NCBI GenBank assembly: GCA_948567375.1 | Contig: OX419757.1 | Coordinates: 52,142,001 to 52,206,000 of the forward strand | DNA: 64,000 nucleotides | Origin: Lunularia cruciata | Taxonomy: Eukaryota > Streptophyta > Marchantiopsida > Lunulariales > Lunulariaceae | Reading direction: 5' to 3' | Shown: positions 1 through 12,167 of the stretch, in pieces | Layout of the letters: every line of letters starts with the position of its first letter | Numbering within the stretch: the stretch's first letter is position 1 | Notes under the pieces: generated by a model | Database searches by the model: none | The model's input: only the letters and a program-made list of their open reading frames with translations | Told to the model about the DNA's origin: nothing | Translations under genes and position numbers: made by a program

Positions 1-110
1 TTAGCTTCCTTGGAAGATGCAAAGGAAGATCATGGCAAAGAAGCAATAGATGAACCAATAATGTCAAAGCAAGAGAAGTTGCAAGCTCTCTAAGCTACAA
101 TCAGTTTACT
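1..110 (+). pseudogene. Acidic coding remnant, unidentified
   Basis: Frame 1 reads open from the window edge for about 30 residues of acidic, Lys/Glu-rich sequence and ends at a TAA near position 91. Composition resembles the acidic linkers seen in plant retroelement gag proteins, and similar acidic sequence recurs at 685-890. I cannot name the family. It is probably the cut end of a degraded element that continues left of the window. Confidence 0.25.
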
Positions 111-684
111 TGATGTGAAAAAAGTAGATCATTATTTGGCATACAAGGTATTACAAAACCTACAATTGTAACTTTGTATGGAGCGACATAAGCACATGAT
201 GGTTGATGAAAATTCTTGATGGTTGGCTTTTATAATGATATCTTGATGATGAAAATAATGGACAAGGAGCTAATTTATCCGGTTGGTATTTGGTCTTAGT
301 GGTGATCTTCTTTCATTTTCCATTTTTTTTGGCTATTGTTATAGGCACCCTCTGACATTGGGTAATTAATAATCTTGGTACAATAGAACCCATCACACTT
401 AATAGAGTTGAGAGTTGTTCTATTTTATTAAGCTTAAGCAATTATTATCTACAAGGAGACCCAAGTTGGGACCAACCAAAATAATAAGGATTATTATTAT
501 AATTATCAAAGGTCAAACTATATTGGATAATTAATAATCTTAGTAATTGGTATTAGTTATTAGTTACTTCCATAAAATTGCATCAATTTCCTAAAATAAT
601 ATCAGTTATTGGAGTTAGTATTTATAAGGATAGTGATTTATTGGAGTTAGTAGTTATTGGGATAGTGATTATCAAAGGTCAAAT
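111..684. other. AT-rich non-coding stretch
   Basis: No supported gene. The block contains loosely repeated TTATTGG/TTAGTTATT words around 530-680, including several near-copies of GGTATTAGTTATTAG and TTGGAGTTAGTA. This looks like local slippage in AT-rich DNA. Confidence 0.4.
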
Positions 685-1100
685 AATAATTGATGAGTTC
701 TAAGAAGAAGAGTGTGATGAGGATAATCACAATGCAATAGATGAAGATGTTATGATAGATAATGTTATGATAGAGGAAGATCATGATGGCATGAATGACA
801 AAGAAGGCATTTCCAAAACGGAAGAGATGTCAGATGGAGGAGAAGCAAGTTGAGAAGGAAACAAATGCACAAAAGTTGATCCTTCACATCAAACTTTCAT
901 TGTACATTGAAGCAAGGATGGATTATCAGCAAGATAATCCAAAATTGGTACCATCATAGGCGGATGTGGCCAACAAAAAATTAGCCTAGCAATTGATAAG
1001 GAAGGAAGGTGTACTAGCCTAAAAGATAGAAGAAAAGAAGATTGAAATCCCAAATACTCCAATGGTCGGGGTATTACGGATTTCACCTAACACTTTGACT
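685..1100 (+). pseudogene. Degraded acidic/coiled-coil coding fragment
   Basis: Two overlapping plus-strand frames carry protein-like sequence: an Asp/Glu-rich stretch (about 700-840) and then a Lys/Glu-rich helical stretch (about 835-1090) ending in the words EIPNTPMVGVLRIS. In-frame stops interrupt both. The Glu/Lys-rich helix followed by a Pro-rich end is like gag-type or coiled-coil ORFs of plant retroelements, but no catalytic motif is visible. An LTR begins directly downstream at 1,116, so the fragment was probably cut by that insertion. Confidence 0.3.
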
Positions 1101-1115
1101 TTATTATATAGTGGA

Positions 1116-1541
1116 TGTAACAATATGGAGTTTAGCGACAAAGTTAGTCGGGCTTACGAAGTGGCACATAAAACAAATTAGCCTAGAATATTCCAAAAGT
1201 ATCTAGGAAGCTTCTTGGGAAGCTTCTTGGCTAGCTTAGCTTGCACCTCAAGTAAGAAGCTTCTAGAAGGAAGCTTCTAAAAGCTTCCAACTAGCTTAGC
1301 TTGCACGCCAAGTAGGCCACTTCTAGAAGGAAGCTTCTTGAGAAGCTTCCTAGTTAACTTGGCTTGCACTCTAAGAAAGCGGCTTGAGGAAGCTTCTTGA
1401 GAAGCTTCTTAAGGGCCTTGTATGCTACTTATAAATACCAAAGCCAAGGCTCATGCTAGGCATTCGGAGTTTTCTCTCATTCAAGTATCCCGATATGAGT
1501 TTCCATTCTCCTATTTCTCTCCTTGGATTTGGTCTTTTACA
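1116..1541 (+). mobile_element. LTR of family E/F (solo or truncated)
   Basis: The block starts TGTAACAATATGG and ends GGTCTTTTACA, giving TG...CA ends. It aligns with the LTRs at 11,759 (plus) and 34,205 (minus). The body is filled with AAGCTTCTAGAAGG-like repeats. A TATA box (TATAAATA, 1,430-1,437) precedes a pyrimidine-rich end, CTCCTATTTCTCTCCTTGG, shared with the other copies. Flanks GTGGA and ATGAA do not match, so no target-site duplication is supported. No element body of this family follows it. Confidence 0.75.
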
Positions 1542-1574
1542 ATGAAAAAGACCCTTGTGAGGGAGCTCTACCCT

Positions 1575-2616
1575 TAAATAAGATACATGGATTTGTGACA
1601 TATTAGTCCTAGTTCTATTTGGTTCGTCAAAAAAGTTTGGATTGAAGGAAATTTTGAGAATCTTCTATAAAAAGCTTACAACAACATGGAAGTGGTACCA
1701 TTAGAAAGATCTTGACAAGAAAAATTTGGAAGGAGGAGAAAAATAGTAGTGTCTTTAACCCAAGGAAGGGGGTAAAATTCCATTCTTTGAGGCCTAATTC
1801 TTTTGTTTAGGCCTTTGGAATTAGCTCTAAATTTTTGAATGTGTTTTTGGCCTTTGCTATATTAGTGGGAGTCCTCTTTTGGTGACTTTGCTATCTAGTT
1901 GACTTAGAATATCATGTATAACATCTCAAAAGATATTACCAAGACTATTTTCACCTTGAGCTAATTTTTCTAGTTATAGACCTCCTCTCATTCAAGATGT
2001 AACATCCTTGTTGCTAAGTTGTTGCTCAAAAGATTGCACTAATACTAGTGCATTGGTCAAGTTAGTTGTGGGCTCCCAAGTTGCCTCATACAAGGAGTAC
2101 ACCTTTCCATTGTACAAGATACTCCACACGTTGATGGCAAGTATCTCATTGAGAATTTCTTGAGAATGCACTTGACTTTGTATTCATTCCTTCCATCAAC
2201 AAGGTTTAGATAAGGGTGAGTTTCTTGTATGGAAGGGAAGTGTGGAGGTTAGGGTGCATAATTGCGTAGAAAAAAAACATGGAAAATTTGATGGATCTTC
2301 ATGTGTGGAGGTAATTTGAGGTGATAAGTTGCTACTTTGACTCAATGGAGGGTGAGAAAAGGCCAATAAAGCAAGGGAAATGCATTTTTTTCAAAGGAAG
2401 AGTAAGACTCCATTTTTTGAAGCCTAATTCTTCATTTAGGCCTCCAAAATTAACTTTGAAGTTTTTAATATGTTTTTGGCCTCTACCCAATTAGTGGAAG
2501 TACTCTTTTGGTGACTCCTCTATCTACTTGACTTAGACCATCATGTAGAATAGCTCAAAAGATATTACCAAGCCAATTTTCACCTTTAGCTAATTTGTCT
2601 AGCTAATGGTATTACA
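1575..2616 (-). mobile_element. Gutted family-B element: LTR, 3' pol end, LTR
   Basis: Read on the minus strand, 2,330-2,616 matches the start half of the family-B LTR (ending ATTACA at 2,616 on the plus strand), and 1,575-1,985 matches another such LTR. About 340 bp between them aligns with 51,577-51,780 of element B, the 3' end of pol that encodes a chromodomain remnant. Gag, protease, RT and integrase are absent, so the element has lost nearly all of its interior. The left end abuts the family-E LTR at 1,541, which may have truncated it. Confidence 0.65.
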
Positions 2617-4071
2617 TAGGGTAAGAATATCCTTCATGAACAAGACAAAATCCCAATCTATGCAAGGAAGATAGATGGCAAGGCACCCCATGACCAACCT
2701 CTTGAGTCAAATGACAGTAAGGCTAGGCCATTGGGTACAAAGGAAGGTAATAAGGTCCAGGCAGAAGGAGGAGAGAACAAAGAAGAAGGGAGATCATATG
2801 CTAAAGAGATACCCATGTTCAATGAGATTGTGAAGGAAATTGTGAAGGCCAAGGCGGAGGATTCCATGCAAGCATACATGCAAGAAGGAGATAGAGTTGC
2901 ACACTTGGTTGGAGATGCGACATGTCTTACAAGGAAGCATGAGAAGAGGTAAGCATTTTGCTTCACCAAGGAGCATATAGAGAATGAGTAAGAGAAGGAC
3001 AAACCTTTAGGACAGAACAAACCTCAAATGAAGAAGACTATAAGTTAACTCCACCACAAATGAAGACTCCTCTCATAAGAAGTGATCAATATGGTAGGTT
3101 AAGCTCTTAAATAGTTTGAATCAATTCTTCCCTATTATTGGGGATTGGAATATCACCAACCACATGAAATTAGTTGCTCACCTTCATTGGGTTGCTCAAG
3201 CAGTTAACAAATAGAAGGCAAGATCTCACAATGGTCAAAGAGTGGATCTTTGTGAGGAGCTCATGAAAATCAAGGAGTAGCTTGAGACTAAAAAGAGAAG
3301 TGTCATGAGTGAGAGAAGATGTTAGACAAGTGGAAGAAAGTGAAGTAGACAAGACGGACTAAACATGATGGAGAGCTGCAAAGAGCATGGGTGGAGGTAC
3401 CAATATGCAACATCAGGATTAAACAATAGCAAAAATAATAGAAAAGGAATATTTTTGCCTGAGACAAAGAATTGACCACATGAAAAACTGATTTGGAGAA
3501 GGCGCAAGTCAAGATCATCACCAATGAGATTGTGCACAATAACAAAAATTTGCATCAAGGAGTTGACCAAGTAGGTTGATAGATAGGAAAGAACGACCTC
3601 ATTTGAGTGCAGGTGAGACAATAGCTAGAACAAGAAATTCAGGCCATTTGTGTAGGCATAGAGAGAGGAGCATGCAAGAGTGCTTATGACAATAGAAGAT
3701 GTGGCAAACCAGATGATTGAGCACGTGAAGAAATTAGCAAACACCTTATCACATCAAGTCAGATTGCATGACTTGAAGACCCAAATTCATACATTAGAGG
3801 CAAAGGTGTACACCAAAAAACAACTTGCATACTTGTATCAATGTGCATTCAAGTCAAAAGTTTGAGGAGATGCTAAACAAGATGCTTCTTGAGTTTGCAG
3901 ATTTCAAACAAAAGGTTGAATTGCTTATTAGGATTTGTTCACTTTTATCAAAGTGCACTCAAGCCAAAAAATTGAGGAGACTATAAATAAGATGCTAATT
4001 GAGCTTGCAGATTACAAGAGAAAGGGTGAATTGCTTATTAGGATGTGTAAAGGCAAAGGTAGTTGTTTGTA
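2617..4071 (+). pseudogene. Coiled-coil ORF remnant, gag-like
   Basis: Scattered frames give Glu/Lys/Gln-rich helical protein. The clearest pieces are 2,731-2,952 (EIVKEIVKAKAEDSMQAYMQ) and 3,680-3,865 (VANQMIEHVKKLANTLSHQV, then a leucine-spaced LEAKVYTKKQLAYLYQ). Many stops and shifts lie between. It resembles large coiled-coil ORFs that accompany Ty3 elements in gymnosperm DNA, in the same general style as the ORFs at 23,498 and 38,400 but not obviously alignable to them. No domain of known function is visible. It is preceded directly by the family-B LTR end at 2,616. Confidence 0.45.
3832..4071 (+). repeat. 120-bp tandem duplication inside the coiled-coil ORF
   Basis: 3,832-3,951 and 3,952-4,071 are two adjacent diverged copies. 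Matching anchors are ACTTGTATCAATGTGCA and ACTTTTATCAAAGTGCA, exactly 120 bp apart, and GGTTGAATTGCTTATTAGGA against GGGTGAATTGCTTATTAGGA. A unit of 40 codons keeps the frame, so it arose either in a functional ORF or neutrally. Confidence 0.8.
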
Positions 4072-6540
4072 ATAGTGTAAGGTTAAAAAGAGCTAAAAAA
4101 ATTGTAGAAAAGACTAAATGTGGGATGATCATTGGTCTAGTAGTACAAAGAAAAAAAATTTAGGCAAAAGATTTTTGTGATTGTATATTACAAACTCAGT
4201 ACACTTTTGTGAGAGATCAGTTTTGGAACCATAGGCCTATGTGATAATAAACCAATGGAAATTAGAATTAAACAACAAAATTGAGGAGCTAATCTAGCAT
4301 TGCCCTTAGGAAAATATTAATTAAGTTTGATTAGGATAAAATAAGATAAGATAATCAAATAGGATTAGCAATGAATGATGTATATATAGTTGGGAGATTT
4401 CTAGTAGATTGTAGCAATTGGATTTTCTTGGAAAGAGAGTAAACATAGTAAAAAGTGCTTTGGCCAAAGTAAATCAAGTTCATTCATTTAATCAATTTTT
4501 GAAAAATGAAGGTCTTTTTACTCAAGGACCTTTATGATCTTTTGTGTATGTTATCTGCATTCTAAGTGATAGATTATTATTTGCTTGAGTAGTGGTGAGG
4601 AATCTTGAAGTAGTAACACAAGTGCTTCAATGAAGAGAATCATTTCCACTTGTCTAGAGTGTTGGATCTTTATGGTTTTGAGTGATCAAGGTGATGTGAT
4701 GAGTGGCTAGCAAAGACCAAGAGCATATCAAAAAAACCATAACAAAAAAACTAGGTAATATGATTGATCCATGCGTCCTTTAGAATTGCAACTTTTGAGA
4801 TAGATTCTTTGTGGTTGTAGTAATCAAAGTGATAGGACCTTTGTGGTGAAACTACACATGAAGTAGAAATTACTATGGCATGCACATAAAGTTCATGGTG
4901 ATGACTATATTTGATGTGTTCATGGTGGTTGTGATGTTAATGAAGTTTGAGGCATTAACAAAGATTGTATGATAATGACCATTTGTCCAATTGCACTTTC
5001 AATGTGGAGTGATATTTGAAACAAAGAGACTTTTGTGATACATGAACCATTGCCTTTAGGAATAATTTTGAAAAGATCATAGTGAAATTGATTTTTTTTC
5101 CTTTTTCAAACTGCATCTCAAATGGGGATACTACTCTCTTATAAGAATAATTATGCCAAAGAGGTTAAATAAGAAACAAAAGAGAATTTACTATCATTAC
5201 ACTTTCTTTCATGTTCTAATCATTTCCAACTTGTATCCCTATGAGAACAATTGGTTCTTACTGTTTTATCATATTTTTATTGACACTAATTCAATACAAC
5301 ATCCATATTGGATCTATAGCAAAGATGTTATCTTTGTTAAAGCACTAAAAAAATTTTCCCAACAAAAATGAATAGAATTACCCCATCTAGAGTATAGGTT
5401 GGAACTGGCTCTTAGAGTACACATTGATAAAACTCTTGGACAAAGCAAGGATGCTCTAAGGTATTTATCTACCAAAAGTATGGAGAGTTGTGATTAAGCT
5501 ACTTATGTTTGAATCTTTTCTAAGCTTTCATGCTTGATTGTACGCTTAATTGGTTTGCATTAGTGTGTTAGTGTTGTGATTAGGTTTCCTTTATTTAGGT
5601 GTGTTGTGCATTTGTTCTTGGTAATGCTAGAAGTGATGAATAGAAAACCAAGAATGCATGTTGTATTAATAGGATAGATTTCACATTTCTCTACTCAATA
5701 GAATGAAGATTGAGAATTGGGGTTGAAATTCTTGTTAGTTAGAAATAAAAAAAGTGTACAACCATCCATTATAGGTCTTGATACAACCTCGTATCCATAA
5801 GCTCCACTACTTAGCCATCCAATGTTCTCCCAAAGAGAACAAGGCAAAATACAATATTGTAAAGAAAAATGACCAAGAATTAAGCATTAACTAAGAATCA
5901 AATGTTGTACATAAATCTTTTATGGGGTGCAGATGTTTTTTACAAGCCTTTTCATTTTTAGTTTATATGGTAGATTAGGTGAGTACCTTGATCTTCTTAA
6001 TATTAATAAAGGCAATGCATGTCAAAGTAGGAATTATTCTAAGATAGCACAATAGATTCTCAAAATTAATTATTCTAAGATAGCACAATAGATTCTCAAA
6101 ATTTAGATTGTACTCTCATTTCAAAATATTTAAACTCTTATCAAGTTGGTATCAAACTCATTCCCTTCCTAATTTTATAAATTCCACAGTTTCCTCTTAT
6201 CAATAGCCATTTAATGGTTTCTTGTTGTTGTGAATCAATTCATGATTCCATCCAACCGCAAATTGAATTTTTTTGTTCAATTTGATGGTTTCATCCCTTC
6301 TCAAATCTATTGCATAACTCCATCCAATCTCCATTTAATTTGTTTGTTCAATTATATGGTTCCCTCTTGCATATTGAGATTTTTGTGTTTGATGTTGTTA
6401 AGTTTTTGAAATTATGGAGTTCCTTCTCCCTCATCAAATTCTCATTGTTGATTGTTCTCCTTCTATTCACTCTTCTCCTTGTCTTGTTTACACTCCATAA
6501 AAGATTTGTAGATTCCAAGAACTCATGACAATGATGTCAT
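4072..6540. other. AT-rich region without a recognisable gene
   Basis: No supported coding region; the 72-codon open frame at 5,153 is typical of chance in this composition. 4,130-4,640 has an LTR-like or promoter-like layout: a run of GATAAGATAATC words, a TATA box (ATATATAG near 4,380) and then an A/T-rich leader. The sequence after the second coiled-coil ORF copy (24,600-25,090) has the same layout, so both could be U3/R parts of an LTR. That is inference. Confidence 0.3.
6032..6103. repeat. Perfect 36-bp tandem duplication
   Basis: 6,032-6,067 and 6,068-6,103 are identical 36-mers beginning AATTATTCTAAGATAGCAC. Perfect identity in otherwise decayed DNA implies a recent slippage or end-joining event. 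Confidence 0.9.
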
Positions 6541-7650
6541 CCACACCTTCAATGAAGAGTAATGTAAAAATGAAGGATGATAGATTTAAGAGGATCCCTT
6601 ATTAATATGCCAAGATTTTAGAGAACATGGATAATCTCAAGCATTTCAATAAGATTCTCATGGCCTTTGCAAAAAGCTTGTTCAAAGAAACAATGCATTT
6701 AGTTATATGGTAATGTATCTCATGTGGTAGGAGGTGGATTTTTAGAGTCAATGATAGGAGAGAAATTGGACAAAAATAGACAAGATAGCTGACGTCCTAC
6801 AAATTTGCTAGAGTACAATGCATAGGAGAAGATCTTACTAAGAAGGAGTTGAAAGTGGATACAGAACCTTAGAGGACAAATTAAATCATCTATGTACTCA
6901 TTTTGAGTAAATAGATAATATGCTTATTTATATGCAAAGATAACATCTCTTTGTGAGCACTTCAAAGTATTGAACTTGCAAATGAGGTGGATAATTTTGA
7001 ATTGATGAGCCAAGGTGAAGAAATTAGATAAAGATCAAGAGTTCTATATGAAGAAGAGATTGATTTTTGAGATGACATCTTTTTATTAAAGGACAGGATT
7101 GGGTCCAATCCTATCTTTTTACAATACCTAGTACATAGGAGTAAGAAGAAGAGAGTCAATTGCACTCTTAATTGTCAAATGAGAATCCAAGTATAAAAGC
7201 CATTGTGTATCAATGAGTAAATTGCTTCATAAGAAGGAGAAAAAGAAAGAGAAGTAGATGGAAAATTCAAAAAGAGGAGGGATGTTTATAAAGTGTATTC
7301 CAAAATGGCTCCTATAATTATAACTTTCTCATAGAACCTTGCTAGCCATGCCAAATTGAAGTGTGAGTCCATAGAATCTAGAAAGGGATGTAAAATAATA
7401 GAAAGAAAGCTCAAAAAGTGACTAAGATGTAGAAGCACAAAGTGAAAATGGAGGCCAAGAAGATGCTTCACCTAGAGAATATAAGATTTAAAGTAGAGAA
7501 ACTTAGATCCACAAAATGGAATGCAAATGTAGAAAGACCTTGAGGAGATAATAATAATAATAATCATTATCCTCTCTTAGATAGATACACATCCAAATAA
7601 TGTTATAGTAATGATCTTATTCCTAGTATCAAACTAAATCTCTTGCACTT
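6541..7650 (+). pseudogene. Possible decayed Lys/Glu-rich ORF
   Basis: Plus-strand frames between about 6,540 and 7,560 give runs of charged helical sequence (for example NMDNLKHFNKILMAFAKSLF near 6,625 and HKVKMEAKKMLHLENIRFKV near 7,440) with frequent stops. This has the look of a decayed gag-like or coiled-coil ORF. No motif fixes the family, and chance cannot be excluded in A-rich DNA. Confidence 0.2.
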
Positions 7651-8504
7651 CAGTTGAAAATGATAGTGATGATGATTATTCTCCCACTAGATACAAGTAA
7701 CACATGGATTATATTAAATGTGCAATTTATTGAGTTGTGTTCTATTGTAAACTATTTTTGGGTTCCTTTTTCACTCTTTCCTTTTTTCTTCCTTTTTTGT
7801 AGTGGTATGCAATGGTCCATGCTCTTATATGTTGGGTCCACACCATAAGCATTAGTTTGTAGGCACCAAAAATGTTGGGTTTAGGTTTTGGAAGCATGGG
7901 TCTACACTAGATAGAGTAGAGTATGATGATTTATGGCTCTAGAAGTGCAGGTCTATGTTGGATCTACTATGAGGCAATGGTATGTATTGGGATGTTAGTT
8001 TGTGTTGATTTTTTGAAGTGTAGGTCTATGTTGGATCTACTATTAGGCAATGGTATGTATTGGGATGTTATTTTGTGTTGATTTTTTGTGCTAGACAAGT
8101 TGTTCTTTATTGGATCTATTGGTAAAAAATAGTGTGGGATGGTATGCATTGGAATACACTAGGATGTGTACGGTTTACAAACCTTTGTTTGTGAATGACT
8201 TCATGGATATTCAACAAGAAATATTTGAGGATGCAAATGTAGGAAGAAAAATCTAAGAATGTAAGCAACCAAAAAAAAGTGTATATTTAGCAAGAAATAG
8301 TTGGGGAGGTAAATGTAGCAAAAAAATATAGAAAAGTGAAAAAAACATGGACTATATATGTATTTATATACAAAAATATATGAAATGTATAAGTGAAGAG
8401 TATTAATAACTCCACATGAGAGAGTAGTCAGGAGCCTTGATCATCTCTATAGCTAGCTAAGGCACTCTTGTATTGCATCAAGGTATGGAAATCAAAAGCC
8501 AATC
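7651..8504. other. Non-coding stretch with tandem duplication
   Basis: No gene is supported. The stretch contains ATTGGGATG/GGTATG-rich sequence, the 73-bp duplication listed separately, and an A-rich tract (8,220-8,400). Confidence 0.4.
7942..8087. repeat. 73-bp tandem duplication
   Basis: 7,942-8,014 and 8,015-8,087 match almost base for base. Both run from GAAGTGCAGGTCTATG or GAAGTGTAGGTCTATG to a TGTGTTGATTTTTT end, with only a few substitutions. Confidence 0.85.
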
Positions 8505-10740
8505 TACAATGGATTTTAAGTCCCCACATATGATCTCTCCAAGGGATGCAAAAATGGATCTTGAAAAGGCTTGGTTAAACACTCATATGGATCTACACTA
8601 TAATTTCTAAGATGATCAAAAGCCATCTCTTTAGTATGAAAGTCAATAGTAGAATGTGTGTATGCTCTAAATCTATCTAAGACACCCTAACAAGAAGTCC
8701 CATGATGAAGTATATGATGTACCTACTTTGGTATACAAAGGAGTAAATCTACAAAGAGGGATATTATTATAGGGTAGTTCCTACAATATAGATATATAAC
8801 ACCATCAATTACTAAGATTTCTCAAAATGGTAAAGATATCTCAAAAAATATAGAATACTGTCTAATCATATAATCTCCATGTATCTATGGATGAATCATT
8901 TTGCAAACAATCCCATCTAGTACATCCTAGTGTATACTTCCTTGGGTAGAAAAACCTCATCTTACATAGACCGGATGAGGTGTACAAACTCTATCCTTGA
9001 GCTATAGCCAACTTGATATGCAACTAACACCATTAGATGAAGAGAGCACTACCACATAATGTACTCTAAATATCCAATATCCAAAAATAATTGTAGAGAA
9101 TACCAAGAATGAACTACCAAGCTAAGGCTATTCCCTACCTCAAATTCCTCACCTCCACAAACTTTCTCATATCTCAAACTCATCTTCCTTTCCTCTAGCC
9201 ACTCTATCTCCATATCTACCTCTCTAAGAGCAGGAGAGAGTGAGGGATCACATGGATGTCTAAATCCTAACATCTTGTGTTGTGTGAGAACTTAGTACAC
9301 TAGACTCATGTAGAGAAATGGAAGTCTTCTCTAACAAAGACATGTTAATGCTCAACTTTCTAGGGTTCATTGGCATGCATTGGACACAAGTGCTTTGAAC
9401 ATTAATCCATGCCAAGCTATGCTTGACAATTTGTGCATGCACTATTAGGATGTGCTTAGAGCACCAGACTATGCTAGTATGTGATGGCAAGATGAGCATG
9501 GGTCTTGGGCTTCATTGGTCTATGTTGATCTTCATTGGTGTCTCTATTAGTGTACATCTAGGTTTGTACTTTAAAAATTGACAAAATTACTCATATTTGG
9601 ACAGGGATACTCTATGCCAATGATGACCTTTAATCCCATAGCATCAAGATTTACATGGACTCCATAGAATATTTGATTTTAGTTTTATCCATCCATCTCC
9701 ACTTGATATAAGTCATATGATGGGGAATAGTATGAAACCAATCAACCAATCTCCCTTTTTATTATCCTCTAAATTTTGCATGTCCACCTCTCTAATACTC
9801 CTCAATTTTTGCCATCTCAATCCTTAAAATATGAAACTCAAACTTTGATATCTGAAATCTTTGAAACTTGCTCCCTTTCTCTCTCCTAGCTTTTTCTCTC
9901 TCTCCCATGATACTCCTTTCTCTCTTCCTCCTTTCTCTTAAGATTGAAATGACTTCACTCTCTCTTCTTTCTCTTGCAAATGAAACATTTTTCTCTCTTC
10001 CAAGTCTCTTTTCTCTCAAGAATGAAATCTGATTCCTCCCTCCCTATTATCCTCTATCACTTGAGAAGAAAAAAAAATCTTTTCTCTCTTGATTCTACTT
10101 TCTATGAAGAATGAGATGACTTTTGATTGCTACACCCTTTGAAAGTAACCCCCTACCCTTCTCACCCATTCATTCCCAACGTTAGATGTTTTTCAAGAAT
10201 TGATGAAGATATTTAAATTTTTCAACATATGCTCCTAGAGTGAACTATGATGGCCCTCAGCATACCTCATCCAAACCTAATACATCCCATCCAAACCCAA
10301 TGCATCCTAGATGATCTCAAAGCACACTAGATAAAACCTAAACAATTCCCAAGAGTAATCCAATGCATCCCAACATAGACTTAAGGACACCAATACATGA
10401 AAATAGACCTAAGGGGAATAAATTAAGCAACTTACACACAATAATTGAAATTATCCATACATATAAGCACATATTGCTATTTCAGACAATTTTTTATTCA
10501 TCTTGGAGAGGGAATTTGTTTAAGTTGTCTATTGAATACAAGATAGTTTACATCACATGTAGTATTATTTCCTTAGCATCATACTCCTTCAAAATCTTTC
10601 CAATTCATCCATAAAATTCTCATCCTCTTTTAACCATTTACTAAATCTATAAATTAGAAAGTTGTGTTAAATCATGCAAAAGACTAGTCTATCTTAAGAA
10701 ATAAGAATTGCACTTTTGGTTATTTAGTTGTACTTTTAAC
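8505..10740. repeat. Unknown ~2.25-kb repeat unit, complete copy (parts P+Q)
   Basis: Part P (8,505-about 9,310) recurs at 10,760-11,600, and part Q (9,370-10,740) recurs at 16,311-17,800. Anchors include GATGAAGTATATGATGTACCTA (8,704 and 10,909) and TTGGCATGCATTGGAC (9,370 and 16,311). No coding potential is convincing on either strand. It could be a long LTR, a non-autonomous element or a segmental tandem repeat. The ends do not show clear TG...CA or inverted repeats. Confidence 0.7.
9840..10115 (+). repeat. Polypyrimidine (CT-rich) tract
   Basis: The plus strand is almost purely C/T over long runs (CTCCCTTTCTCTCTCCTAGC and similar), broken by GAATGAAATC words. The same tract, shorter and diverged, is in the second copy at about 16,960-17,200. 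It belongs to part Q of the repeat unit. Confidence 0.7.
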
Positions 10741-10759
10741 TCCCATTTTGATCTATAAG

Positions 10760-11600
10760 TCCATATAAACTATCTCTCTAAGAGATGCAAAGGTGGATCT
10801 TGAAAAGACTTGGTTAAACCTCATATGGATCTACACTAGTATCTCTAAGATGACTAAAAGTAATTTCCATAGTATAGAATTCAATAGAGAACTAAAAAGA
10901 GGTCTTATGATGAAGTATATGATGTACCTAATTTGGTCTAAGAAGGAGTAAATCTAGGAAGGTGGATAGCATCATGTGGATAGTTCCTACAATATGGAAA
11001 TATAACATTATCAATTATTAAGATATCTCATAAAACTATAATAAATTCTAATTATATAGCATCTTCATGTATCCATATATGAATCCCCTCTACAAAAAAC
11101 CCATCAAGTACATCCTAGTGCGTACTTCCATGGGTGGGAAACCCTCATCCCACATGGATTAGTGGAGGTGTACCAACTCTATTCTTGAGCTAATTGTCCA
11201 AATCATAATCTCAAATGTGGATACACAATATTATATGAACTCTCTAACTCTAGATTGAAGGTATATACCAAAAAATATTATACCACTGTAAGAAGTTAAA
11301 CCAAATTGATATATAACTCACACTAGTAGGTGAAGAGAGTACTACTATCCCACATAATGCACACTACATATCCAATGTCCAGAAATAAGATCTTCTTTTG
11401 CATCTCCCATTGGTAAAGGATATAAAGAATAAAGGACCAATCTAAAGCTATCTTCTACCTCAAATCCACAAATATTCCATCTTTCAAATGCATCCTCCTC
11501 CCCTTAAGCCACTTTATCTCCATATTCATATCTCTAAAAGGAGGTAGGGTGAGAGACCATGTCAAGGTCTTTAGTGCACTATATCTAACTCAATTGTCAT
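10760..11600. repeat. Second copy of repeat unit, part P
   Basis: This aligns with 8,505-9,310 at an offset of about 2.25-2.3 kb, for example ATGCAAAGGTGGATCTTGAAAAG against ATGCAAAAATGGATCTTGAAAAG. It follows directly on part Q of the first copy, so the arrangement is head to tail (P-Q-P). The expected part Q appears only at 16.3 kb, because about 4.7 kb of other DNA including element F lies between. Confidence 0.7.
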
Positions 11601-11758
11601 CACACTAGGCTCTCTCCTAAGTCCTACCAGAATAGTCTATGTTGTATGAGTCTACATTTTTATACCAATAACCTATGTCCCACGAGATTGCATGTTAGTA
11701 TTGATAGTCTATATCCCATGAATTTACATCTATATCTATATTTAGGTCCCAACATCTT
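11601..11758. other. Spacer between repeat part P and element F
   Basis: Short sequence with repeated TATATCCCATG/TATGTCCCACGAG words. No gene. Confidence 0.3.
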
Positions 11759-12167
11759 TGTAAAAATATGGAGTTAGTAGAAGCTAACAAGTTAGTAGAA
11801 TGAACTACATATAGCAAAAAGGATGTAGAATTGGTATAACCTAAGAATACTAAGAATGTTCTAGAAGCTTCATGGTAGAATACACTAGAAGCATCTAGGA
11901 AGCTTTGGGTGAGAACATTCTAAGAACCTTCCAAGAATTGAGTAACTTGTACACCAAGTTGATGATTAGCTTAACTTGCAATCCAAGAAATGAGGCTTTA
12001 GAAAGGAACCTTCCTTGGAAGCATCTTGAGAACCTTGTATCTAAAAGGCCTATAAATACCAAGTCAAAACCTCGTGCTAGGTATTTGGAGTTTCACTCGC
12101 TTGGGAGTTCCAGTGCGATCTTTCACTTTGATCTTCTATTTTCTTATTTCTCTCCTTGGTCTATTAT
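11759..12167 (+). mobile_element. 5' LTR of element F (family E LTR)
   Basis: Starts TGTAAAAATATGGAGTTAG and ends in the CTCCTTGGTCTATTATA region, aligning with the LTRs at 1,116 and 34,205. A TATA box (TATAAATA, 12,051-12,058) precedes the C/T-rich end. A decayed tRNA-iMet primer site (ATATCAATATTAGAG, about 12,166-12,180) follows it. No matching 3' LTR is present near 15.2 kb. Confidence 0.7.

Noticed and set aside
2658-3020. 120-codon minus-strand open frame with hydrophobic runs
   Set aside because: Antisense of the A/G-rich coiled-coil ORF; Phe/Leu/Ser-rich composition is expected from that. No signal or domain is convincing.
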